14,691 nucleotides of DNA from the NCBI GenBank assembly GCA_002428885.1, contig DIYE01000228.1, forward strand, positions 1-14,691. Reading direction: 5' to 3'. The translations under genes and the position numbers were made by a program. This DNA is from Alphaproteobacteria bacterium UBA6062. GTDB lineage: Bacteria; Pseudomonadota; Alphaproteobacteria; Sneathiellales; Sneathiellaceae. This document shows, piece by piece, positions 1 through 5,975 of the stretch. The notes below the pieces were generated by a model. That model saw only the letters and a program-made list of their open reading frames with translations. It was not told the origin of the DNA and made no database searches. The stretch's first letter is position 1. Every line of letters begins with the position of its first letter.

Positions 1-349
1 ACAGCATATTGTGGCCGCCGGCCACATCCAGCCCACCTTCCGTTGTACGCTCTTCCCTTTTTTCAGGGACCAGGCAACTGGCATGCGGGCGATGAGCCAA
101 GGCGATGTCCAGCATTTCCTCTGTCGCCGCCATTTCAAAATTCAGCGGAATCGTCAGATTTTCTGCCAGAAGAGAAATATCCTTATCGGCAATATGCCGA
201 CGATCTTCCCTGAGATGCGCGGTAATGCCATCAGCACCGGCCTTTTCCGCCATCTTGGCGGCTCTCAACGGATCGGGATGTATACCCCCGCGGGCATTAC
301 GGATTGTCGCTACATGATCGATATTAACGCCAAGTCTCAAATGCTTCAT
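1..349 (-). CDS. pdxJ: Pyridoxine 5'-phosphate synthase PdxJ (N-terminal part; gene continues off the left edge)
   Basis: PdxJ makes pyridoxine 5'-phosphate from 1-deoxy-xylulose 5-phosphate and 3-amino-2-oxopropyl phosphate, the ring-closing step of DXP-dependent vitamin B6 synthesis in the cytoplasm. The first 116 residues are visible. They begin MKHLRLGVNIDHVATIRNAR, the family signature. The catalytic His of the TAHLREDRRH segment (residue 45) and Glu of NFEMA (residue 72) fall at the family positions. The EKREERTTEGGLDV segment is also typical. The ATG lies one base after the TGA of the upstream DUF2062 gene, with a GGGG stretch as a weak ribosome site, so translational coupling is likely. 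The fragment is cut by the window edge, not by a mutation. Identity is near certain. Confidence 0.96.
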   Translation of the reverse strand, partial: MKHLRLGVNIDHVATIRNARGGIHPDPLRAAKMAEKAGADGITAHLREDRRHIADKDISLLAENLTIPLNFEMAATEEMLDIALAHRPHASCLVPEKREERTTEGGLDVAGGHNML

Positions 350-350
350 A

Positions 351-974
351 TCAGCCCCGGTTTTCAATACGTTCCTTCATCATGGCAGATGCTGTCGCGA
401 TACGCTGGGAACGTGCCGCCGACAGGGCTTTCGCCCGTTTGTCATGAAACTTACGGATAAGTGCCCGCAAGGGATAGAAAAAAATGATCCAGGACGCGAT
501 AAAGAACGGAATGGAGCCGACCAGCATCGGAAACAGAACAGCCGAGAAAATATCGGCAACACTCTGCCAGCCGTCATGAAAGAGATTATTGGTAAAATTC
601 TCAATCGTATCAGCACTGAAACCACCATCCCCGGAATGATCTCTCCCTAGCATCCAGTATCCGACATGGTAGATTGCGGCCCAGATAAACGGGAAGGTCC
701 AGGGGTTACCAACGGCTGTCCCAATGGCTGATGCAATAATATTAGCCCGGAAAATCCAGGCCAGTATACCGCCAAACAGGAAATGTAACCCGACAAAGGG
801 CGTAAAGGAAATCGCCGCTCCGAAAGCAAAACCGGCAGCCAGGGAATAAGGTGTTCCCGGCAGCCTGGCCAGCCGGTATCCCAAATAGCGTGTCGAACGC
901 TTGAAACCAATGGAAGGCCAGAAAAAGTCGGCAACCTGCTTCATTCTGCTGGGTTTAGTATCCCGCTTGAACAT
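351..974 (-). CDS. DUF2062 family integral membrane protein
   Basis: A 207-residue protein of the DUF2062 family, whose function is not known. After a basic N-terminus comes the RLARLPGTPYSLAAGFAFG segment seen in alphaproteobacterial members. The conserved core follows: PFVGLHF at about 60-65, FRAN at 75-78 and GNPWTFPF at 89-96. Hydrophobic stretches at roughly 45-75, 78-108 and 143-168 suggest three membrane segments with a basic C-terminal tail. The start is preceded by an AGGCGAGG-like ribosome site. It starts 12 bases after the pyrE stop and ends one base before pdxJ, so it sits inside the rsh-pyrE-pdxJ transcription unit. A role in envelope or lipid biology is sometimes suggested for relatives, but nothing here supports a specific one. 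Confidence 0.9.
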   Translation of the reverse strand: MFKRDTKPSRMKQVADFFWPSIGFKRSTRYLGYRLARLPGTPYSLAAGFAFGAAISFTPFVGLHFLFGGILAWIFRANIIASAIGTAVGNPWTFPFIWAAIYHVGYWMLGRDHSGDGGFSADTIENFTNNLFHDGWQSVADIFSAVLFPMLVGSIPFFIASWIIFFYPLRALIRKFHDKRAKALSAARSQRIATASAMMKERIENRG

Positions 975-986
975 CGGCCGCCTCGC

Positions 987-1574
987 CTACGTGAGATTAC
1001 GGCTGCCCGGCTTTACAGCCGTTGTTCCCGCAAGGTGAGAGGGCAGATTATCAGGCTCATAAGTCGGCACATCCATTCCCATCAGGGAAAATAACGGCAC
1101 CCCCACATCAGCCGTTCCATTGGACCGGTCAATCAGGCAGGTAGCACCGACGACATTACCTCCCGCCTTTCTGATCACCTCGATGCATTCGCGGCTGGAT
1201 TTACCGGTGGTGACAATATCCTCTGACATGATAACCCGGGCTCCTTCAGGAACATCAAAGCCCCGCCGGAAGGCGAAGGTACCGTCAACCCGCTCCGTAA
1301 AGATGCCGGGAACGCCAAGTTGACGAGCCATCTCATAGCCGACAACAACACCGCCCATGGCCGGTGCAACAACCATATCCACACTGTCTTTGCCAAGCGC
1401 GCCGATGACCTGATCTGCAAGAGCCCGGCAGAGAGCGGCTGCCCGGTCTGGATGCATCAGGACGCGGGCGCATTGCAGATACCGGTCGGAATGCAAGCCG
1501 GAACTCAACAGGAAATGCCCCTCCAACAAGGCTTCGCTTTCCCGGAAATGGTTCAGAACGTCCTCAGATCTCAT
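987..1574 (-). CDS. pyrE: Orotate phosphoribosyltransferase
   Basis: PyrE transfers the phosphoribosyl group of PRPP to orotate to give OMP, the fifth step of de novo pyrimidine synthesis. From the ATG the protein has 195 residues. It opens with LLEGHFLLSSGLHSDRYLQC, typical of alphaproteobacterial PyrE. Next come VVAPAMGGVVVGYEMA (about 68-83), the FRRGF segment (102-106) and the PRPP-binding loop VIMSEDIVTTGKSS (114-127). It ends with the customary AVKPGSR. An in-frame GTG at 1589, five bases after the rsh stop, would add MKEKQ. I prefer the ATG because homologues begin about one residue before the EDV motif, but neither start has a strong ribosome site. The GTG start remains possible through coupling to rsh. 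Confidence 0.95.
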   Translation of the reverse strand: MRSEDVLNHFRESEALLEGHFLLSSGLHSDRYLQCARVLMHPDRAAALCRALADQVIGALGKDSVDMVVAPAMGGVVVGYEMARQLGVPGIFTERVDGTFAFRRGFDVPEGARVIMSEDIVTTGKSSRECIEVIRKAGGNVVGATCLIDRSNGTADVGVPLFSLMGMDVPTYEPDNLPSHLAGTTAVKPGSRNLT

Positions 1575-1594
1575 CTGTTTTTCTTTCACTCTCG

Positions 1595-3754
1595 TCAGTT
1601 TGTTGCGCGCTCAACGGAACTGATGACCGGATCAGCCCGCAAAGCGGCCATGATATTGGTCAGGTGTTTTACATCCCGGACCTGAACATCAATCCGCATT
1701 TCAAAAAAGTCCTCACTTCTATGAGATATCAGCAGATTGTTAATATTCCCATTATTCGCCGCAATTGTTGAGGTCACACTGGATAAAGCACCGGCCTCAT
1801 TAGCCATGACGACCGTCATTCTTCCGACCAGAAGGTCATTATCCTGGTTGTCCTGATCCCAGGACACATCCAGCCAGCGTTCCGGAACCTCCGCGAACTG
1901 TTCCAGGGTATCGCAATGGATCGTATGGATGGTCACCCCTTTGCCGGTGGTCACAATGCCGACAATCCGATCACCCGGCAATGGATGGCAGCAACCAGCC
2001 AGGTGCATGGCCATACCCGGGATAAGCCCCCGGATGGGTACAGCATGGTCGCTTTTTTTGCCTTTAGCCGGTTTGGGTTTGTTGATCGGAACAATATTTT
2101 CTTTCTGTTCCGTTTTCTTCTCACCCGGAAAGACGATCTCAACCAGTTGCCTGCCTGTGTGGGTTCCATCACCAAGGGAATAATAAATATCCTCAACAGA
2201 TTCCAGTCCCCAGACTTTGAGAACCGGTGCCAAAGCCTTCTCGGTAAAAGGTTTTCCGTCCGTTCGAAATGCTTTTTCAGCAATGGATCGGCCCAGTTCC
2301 ACATACTGGTCCCGCTGCTGGTGACGGATAAAACGACGAATGGCGGAGCGCGCCTTACCGCTGACAACAAAGCTCTCCCAGGTAGGAGACGGTGTCTGGT
2401 TTTTGGAGCGCAGGATCTCGACCTGATCACCATTTCTCAAAACCGTCCGGAGCGGTGCCATGCGGCCGTTAATCTTTGATCCGACGCAGGTATCGCCAAC
2501 CCGGGTATGAACCGCATAAGCAAAATCCACAGGACTACTGCCCGCCGGCAGGGAAATCAGGTCACCCTTTGGAGAAAAACAAAAGACCTGATCCTGGTAC
2601 ATATTGAGCTTGGTATGTTCAAGAAACTCATCAGGATCAGAAGCTTCTTCCAGGATCTCCAGCAATTCGCGCAACCAGCGATATTGCTGCCCTTCCTTGA
2701 CCAGATCCCCTGCACCGATCTGTTGCTTATACTGCCAGTGAGCAGCAACACCAAACTCGTTGGTTTCATGCATCTCCCGGGTTCGGATCTGCACTTCAAT
2801 CCGTTGCCGTTCAGGTCCGATAATAGTGGTATGCAGTGAGCGGTAATTATTGCGTTTCGGAGTCGAGATATAATCCTTGAAACGACCCGGCACCATGGCA
2901 TATTTGGCATGCAGATTACCCAGCACATGATAGCATTGCTCTACCGTGAAAACGATGACCCGGAAGGCTATAATGTCGGAAAGCTGCTCAAAGGCGACAT
3001 TGTTCTTTTCCATCTTGCGCCAGATGGAATACGGCCGTTTTTCCCGACCAGCAACATCGGCCTGAAAACCCGCTTCACTCAGGTCATTTTTCAGATTCTG
3101 AACGATGTCCGAAACCAGATCTTCCCCTTCTGCCCGCAGATAATCAAGGCGACGCAAAATGGATTTACGGGCTTCATTATTAAGCTCGACAAAGGCGAGA
3201 TCTTCCAGTTCATCCCGGAAACTCTGAATGCCGATCCGCTCTGCCAGTGGCGCATAGATTTCCATGGTCTCCGTAGCGATGCGAACCCGCTTTTCCGGTT
3301 TCTTTATAAAATGCAGGGTCCGCATGTTATGCAGACGATCCGCCAGTTTTACCAACAGCACCCGGATATCGTTGGACATGGCAACCAGGAGCTTGGAGAA
3401 ATTTTCAGCCTGCTTGGTACGGTCGGATTGCAGCTCGAGCTGCGACAATTTCGTAACGCCGTCCACCAGAACACTGATTTCCGTTCCGAAGATCTTTTCG
3501 ATCTCCTCCTTGGTGGCAACGGTATCTTCGATTGTATCGTGGAGAAGGGCTGTAATGATCGTGGCGGTATCGAGCTTCAGCTCAGTCAGGATACCGGCGA
3601 CTTCAATAGGGTGAGAAAAGTAAGGATCCCCGGATGCCCGGGTCTGGCTGCCATGGGTTTTGACGGTAAAAATATATGCGCGGTTAAGCAGATCCTCATC
3701 TGCCTGAGGGTCATAACTGAGAACACGTTCTACAAGTTCGACTTGCCTTAACAT
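1595..3754 (-). CDS. spoT: Bifunctional (p)ppGpp synthetase/hydrolase, RelA/SpoT homologue (Rsh)
   Basis: This is the single long Rsh of the alphaproteobacterial type, which makes (p)ppGpp from GTP/GDP and ATP and also degrades it, setting the stringent response. At 719 residues it is full length. Domains in order: HD hydrolase (about 25-190, with SHP at 47-49 and HDTIED at 72-77); synthetase (about 240-345, with YSIWRKM and YRSLHTT); TGS (about 388-450); a CC/zinc-finger-like segment (AGCCHPLPGD and a later HC); C-terminal ACT domain (about 643-715). Residues 291-294 are RFKD. The RxKD form marks enzymes with both activities, as opposed to the ExDD of synthetase-only RelA. The HD motif is also intact, so both activities are expected. 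A GGA lies about nine bases before the ATG. A strong hairpin lies upstream, between it and rpoZ; pyrE follows immediately downstream. The symbol could equally be rsh or relA. Confidence 0.97.
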   Translation of the reverse strand: MLRQVELVERVLSYDPQADEDLLNRAYIFTVKTHGSQTRASGDPYFSHPIEVAGILTELKLDTATIITALLHDTIEDTVATKEEIEKIFGTEISVLVDGVTKLSQLELQSDRTKQAENFSKLLVAMSNDIRVLLVKLADRLHNMRTLHFIKKPEKRVRIATETMEIYAPLAERIGIQSFRDELEDLAFVELNNEARKSILRRLDYLRAEGEDLVSDIVQNLKNDLSEAGFQADVAGREKRPYSIWRKMEKNNVAFEQLSDIIAFRVIVFTVEQCYHVLGNLHAKYAMVPGRFKDYISTPKRNNYRSLHTTIIGPERQRIEVQIRTREMHETNEFGVAAHWQYKQQIGAGDLVKEGQQYRWLRELLEILEEASDPDEFLEHTKLNMYQDQVFCFSPKGDLISLPAGSSPVDFAYAVHTRVGDTCVGSKINGRMAPLRTVLRNGDQVEILRSKNQTPSPTWESFVVSGKARSAIRRFIRHQQRDQYVELGRSIAEKAFRTDGKPFTEKALAPVLKVWGLESVEDIYYSLGDGTHTGRQLVEIVFPGEKKTEQKENIVPINKPKPAKGKKSDHAVPIRGLIPGMAMHLAGCCHPLPGDRIVGIVTTGKGVTIHTIHCDTLEQFAEVPERWLDVSWDQDNQDNDLLVGRMTVVMANEAGALSSVTSTIAANNGNINNLLISHRSEDFFEMRIDVQVRDVKHLTNIMAALRADPVISSVERATN

Positions 3755-3791
3755 CTACACAATCCGCGATCAAAACTCCCGGCCACTGTTG

Positions 3792-3801
3792 AGAGGCCTC
3801 T
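3792..3801. repeat. 10-bp perfect palindrome in the rsh leader
   Basis: AGAGGCCTCT is a perfect palindrome located 37 bases upstream of the rsh start and just downstream of the intercistronic hairpin. A TATAAG sequence, read on the minus strand, immediately precedes it and could act as a -10. If so, the palindrome would lie at the transcription start and might be an operator. A site this short can arise by chance. Confidence 0.3.
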
Positions 3802-3805
3802 TATA

Positions 3806-3854
3806 GACAAAATGGGGGCGCGGGATTGTCAAAACAACCGCCAAACGCCCCCAT
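3806..3854 (-). terminator. Long hairpin with U-run between rpoZ and rsh (terminator or attenuator)
   Basis: ATGGGGGCG (3812-3820) and CGCCCCCAT (3846-3854) form a perfect nine-pair, GC-rich stem. On the minus strand it is followed by TTTTGTCT. Within the 25-base loop an inner stem pairs 3824-3829 with 3834-3839. One of its pairs is U-G wobble in the minus-strand RNA but an A-C mismatch in the plus-strand RNA, which suggests the structure matters in minus-strand transcripts. It follows the rpoZ stop by about 20 bases and precedes the rsh start by about 57. It should end much of the rpoZ transcript, leaving rsh expression dependent on readthrough or on a very close promoter. Confidence 0.75.
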
Positions 3855-3876
3855 CAAATTACGTGAGGAAGACTGC

Positions 3877-4281
3877 TCAGGAAAAAGGATCTTCCGGCGC
3901 TTCAGGAGCAGCAGCCGGAGCAGCTTCAGAACTGGTGGCGCCGACTTCTTCCGCAGAGAATGTTTCCTGCGGTCCTGCATCCTGGACAACACCGGCCCAT
4001 TCACTGCTGGAACTCATCAGAGCAGCCATATTATCTTCTTCCGGCTCATCCACTTCAACACGACGCTGCAGGGTATGAACCAGGCTTGTTTTCAGATCAT
4101 CAAGATCAATGGTGTCATCGCCGATTTCGCGCAAAGCAACAACCGGGTTTTTGTCATTGTCGCGATCCACTGTCAGCATGGATCCGGCAGCGATCCCCCG
4201 TGCACGACGGGCTGCCAGCAGGACAAGCTCAAAACGGTTAGGAACCTTCTGGACGCAATCTTCAACGGTCACGCGAGCCAT
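3877..4281 (-). CDS. rpoZ: DNA-directed RNA polymerase omega subunit
   Basis: Omega is the small RNA polymerase subunit that helps assemble beta-prime; in Proteobacteria it contributes to a ppGpp binding site on the polymerase. The protein of 134 residues begins MARVTVEDCVQKVPNRFELV and continues with LLAARRARGI and DKNPVVALREIGDDTID, the universally conserved omega core (residues 1-60). Residues 75-134 form an acidic, Ala/Pro/Glu-rich, probably disordered tail, common in alphaproteobacteria. The frame is open for 21 codons upstream, but the ATG at 4281 is chosen because homologues start at MARVTVEDC and a GGAG sits eight bases before it (4290-4293). Its position next to rsh pairs a ppGpp enzyme with a ppGpp target. 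Confidence 0.97.
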   Translation of the reverse strand: MARVTVEDCVQKVPNRFELVLLAARRARGIAAGSMLTVDRDNDKNPVVALREIGDDTIDLDDLKTSLVHTLQRRVEVDEPEEDNMAALMSSSSEWAGVVQDAGPQETFSAEEVGATSSEAAPAAAPEAPEDPFS

Positions 4282-4363
4282 ATACAATACTCCAAATGTA
4301 TGTGATTTAATCCTCTTCTTATTCCTTTGCGAAGCAAGAAGCAAGATAAACCATCCCTATTTC

Positions 4364-4390
4364 CTTGAAAAACCGGCCTTATCAGCCGTT
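4364..4390 (-). terminator. Hairpin terminator after folK
   Basis: AACCGGC (4371-4377) pairs with GCCGTT (4385-4390), with one bulged base and a seven-base loop. On the minus strand the stem runs into TTTTTC just after the folK stop. On the plus strand a TTTT also follows, but no plus-strand gene ends here. It probably separates folK from rpoZ. I found no convincing sigma-70 promoter for rpoZ in the roughly 80 bases that remain before its start. Confidence 0.6.
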
Positions 4391-4398
4391 TTATGTTC

Positions 4399-4914
4399 CT
4401 ATTGTGCTTCCAGGGGCACAATTTCGAATTCCTGCTCCGTATCCAGCGCAGCCAGAAGCTCTTTCGCAGTCAGGTCCAGGACCGGATGTCGCCAGTCCGG
4501 CGCTATTTCCGTAAGCGGCGCCAAAACAAAGGCTCTTTCCTGCATAAAAGGATGCGGCACGACATCTCCGCTGGCCTGCTCACGATTATCCGTCACGACG
4601 GCATCATAGGCCAACAAATCCAGGTCCAGAACCCGCGCTTCCCATTTCACATCCCGAATTCTACCAAATTCCCGTTCCACATCATGCAGCAGGGAGAGAA
4701 ATTCACCGGCGGATCGCTCTGTTGATACACTCAGCACCGCATTGACAAACCAGGGTTGATCGGAGATGGGGACCGGTGCCGTCCGGTACCAACTCGACTG
4801 GCGGATAATTTCTACCTGTTTTTTCTCCAATTCCCGGATAGCCGCCTTGAGACTATTCACCGGTTCTCCATGAACGGGATGTTCTAGATTGGCCCCCATT
4901 CCGACAAGGATCAT
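4399..4914 (-). CDS. folK: 2-amino-4-hydroxy-6-hydroxymethyldihydropteridine pyrophosphokinase (HPPK)
   Basis: FolK transfers pyrophosphate from ATP to 6-hydroxymethyl-dihydropterin, the step before dihydropteroate synthase in folate synthesis. The 171-residue protein carries the HPPK landmarks: SSWYRTAPVP (40-49), DQPWFVNAV (52-60), FGRIR (83-87), the magnesium-binding pair in RVLDLDLL (Asp 97 and Asp 99), and PHPFMQERAFVLAPL (120-134), followed by EIAP. Its length is normal for the family. GAGGT lies about six bases before the ATG. It stands alone here, without folP or folB, and diverges from the NYN gene. A hairpin follows its stop. Confidence 0.96.
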   Translation of the reverse strand: MILVGMGANLEHPVHGEPVNSLKAAIRELEKKQVEIIRQSSWYRTAPVPISDQPWFVNAVLSVSTERSAGEFLSLLHDVEREFGRIRDVKWEARVLDLDLLAYDAVVTDNREQASGDVVPHPFMQERAFVLAPLTEIAPDWRHPVLDLTAKELLAALDTEQEFEIVPLEAQ

Positions 4915-5114
4915 TTGTTTACCTCAAAACGTTCTGCGGCGGGCGGAAATACAGCCTTTTCAATATATGAATAGATCATTTTTTATTAAAATTAAGGGCT
5001 TAGCCAAATTATTCTCTGGTGAAAAAAAGTTGATTTTGTTATGCATATACGCGTCGGTATCACACACCGCCGACAATCGCGAGAACAAAAATCAATAAGA
5101 ATACCGGACACAAC
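4915..5114. promoter_or_regulatory. AT-rich divergent intergenic region between folK and the NYN gene
   Basis: This 200-base region must drive both folK (minus) and the NYN gene (plus). On the minus strand TTAATA (4984-4989) and TATATT (4962-4967) are spaced by 16 bases, which is a plausible but imperfect folK promoter with a leader of about 40 bases. On the plus strand TTGATT at 5030-5035 resembles a -35, but I see no well-placed -10. I see no small gene or strong structure in it. Confidence 0.4.
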
Positions 5115-5729
5115 ATGACTTTTTACGCTGAAGAACGCATTGCCCTCTTCATTGATGGCTCCAACCTCTATGCGTCTGCCCGGGCATTGGGGTTCGATAT
5201 TGATTACAAAAAACTCCTCAGTGAATTCACGTCCCAGGGAAGACTGGTGCGTGCCTTCTATTACACGGCCCTGATGGAGGAGCAGGAATACTCCCCTATC
5301 CGTCCCCTGGTCGACTGGCTGGATTATAACGGCTACACCATGGTGACCAAGCCCACCAAAGAATTTACGGATGCCACCGGCCGCCGAAAATTTAAAGGCA
5401 ATATGGATATCGAGCTTGCCATCGACATGATGGAGCTTAGTGATCGGATTGATCATGCTGTCCTGTTTTCCGGAGATGGTGACTTTCGGCGCCTGGTTGA
5501 AGCCATCCAGCGCAGAGGCGTTCGGGTAACCGTTGCCAGCACGGTTAAAACAAGCCCACCCATGATTGCTGACGAGCTTCGCAGACAGGCGGATTTCTTT
5601 ATTGAACTCAAAGAAATGCAGGATAAAATCGGTCGGGCGGGCAGCCCTCGTTCATCGGATGATTACGACGACTATGATGATGATTACGACGATTATGAAC
5701 CTTACGATGATGTAGAACAGTCCGCATAA
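5115..5729 (+). CDS. LabA/NYN-domain (DUF88) protein with Asp/Tyr-rich tail
   Basis: A 204-residue protein whose residues 7-165 form a NYN domain of the LabA/DUF88 group, a PIN-like fold whose better-studied members are Mg-dependent RNases. Acidic residues expected at the metal site are present: Asp 14 in FIDGSN, Asp 98 in GNMDIELAIDMM and Asp 121/Asp 123 in FSGDGDF. RNA cleavage is therefore plausible, but the substrate is unknown. From about residue 182 the protein ends in DDY/DDYDDD repeats, an acidic Tyr-rich tail that is probably disordered. The ATG has only a GGA about eight bases upstream as ribosome site. The gene stands alone, divergent from folK. No terminator is visible after it. 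NYN proteins near smpB, folK or rpoZ are, from memory, common in alphaproteobacteria. Confidence 0.9.
   Translation: MTFYAEERIALFIDGSNLYASARALGFDIDYKKLLSEFTSQGRLVRAFYYTALMEEQEYSPIRPLVDWLDYNGYTMVTKPTKEFTDATGRRKFKGNMDIELAIDMMELSDRIDHAVLFSGDGDFRRLVEAIQRRGVRVTVASTVKTSPPMIADELRRQADFFIELKEMQDKIGRAGSPRSSDDYDDYDDDYDDYEPYDDVEQSA
5658..5714 (+). repeat. GAY/TAY trinucleotide-like repeat encoding the Asp/Tyr tail
   Basis: The 3' end of the NYN gene is made almost entirely of Asp codons (GAT/GAC) interrupted by Tyr codons (TAC/TAT), with GATTACGAC or a close variant recurring. It reads in frame as DDYDDYDDDYDDYEPYDD. Such low-complexity stretches can change length by slippage in steps of three without breaking the frame. 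Confidence 0.7.
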
Positions 5730-5802
5730 TACCCTTCCTGATCCCTCCTCTCGCCTTCTTTCTCACAACAGCTTTTCGCGCTGCGTCATAGCTGACGACC
5801 AT

Positions 5803-5822
5803 AAAAACACCATATTATGGTG
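5803..5822 (-). terminator. Palindrome with a minus-strand U-run between two plus-strand genes
   Basis: CACCATA (5808-5814) and TATGGTG (5816-5822) form a near-perfect palindrome. As RNA it would fold with about five pairs and a five-base loop. Only on the minus strand is it followed by a T-run (TTTTTAT). It therefore resembles a weak terminator for antisense transcription entering the NYN gene. Plus-strand transcripts lack a U-run here. Confidence 0.3.
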
Positions 5823-5880
5823 CTTAACTCTCCGGATTCTCGTCACAAAAGCAGTCTTTCCGGCAAATTTCCTAAAATTT

Positions 5881-5914
5881 TAACAAATTGTTATACTCTT
5901 GAGAGGACACTCTC
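5881..5914 (+). promoter_or_regulatory. Extended -10 promoter overlapped by a perfect dyad, upstream of the DUF2235-PilZ gene
   Basis: TGTTATACT at 5889-5897 matches the extended -10 consensus (TGN then TATAAT with one mismatch). The -35 position holds only TTCCTA, which such promoters tolerate. TAACAA-A-TTGTTA (5881-5893) is a perfect dyad that overlaps the -10 and would suit a repressor. Immediately downstream, GAGAG-GACA-CTCTC (5901-5914) would form a small hairpin at the very 5' end of a transcript starting near 5904. The leader to the chosen start would be about 72 bases. Confidence 0.45.
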
Positions 5915-5975
5915 CTGAAAGGCCGGGGGCGCTATTTTTGACGAATACACCCGCAGAGTATCGGGAGTGGATAAG

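Noticed and set aside
1916..2479. 187-codon plus-strand frame within rsh
   Set aside because: It is an antisense shadow of the TGS-to-ACT part of rsh, with no family resemblance.
2909..3751. 280-codon open frame antisense to the HD and synthetase domains of rsh
   Set aside because: It is fully covered by a confidently identified gene and has no recognisable domain or ribosome site of its own.
5967..5975. GTG at 5967 as the start of the DUF2235-PilZ gene
   Set aside because: The only good ribosome site overlaps this codon, while the ATG at 5976 is eight bases downstream of it and matches where DUF2235 proteins begin.
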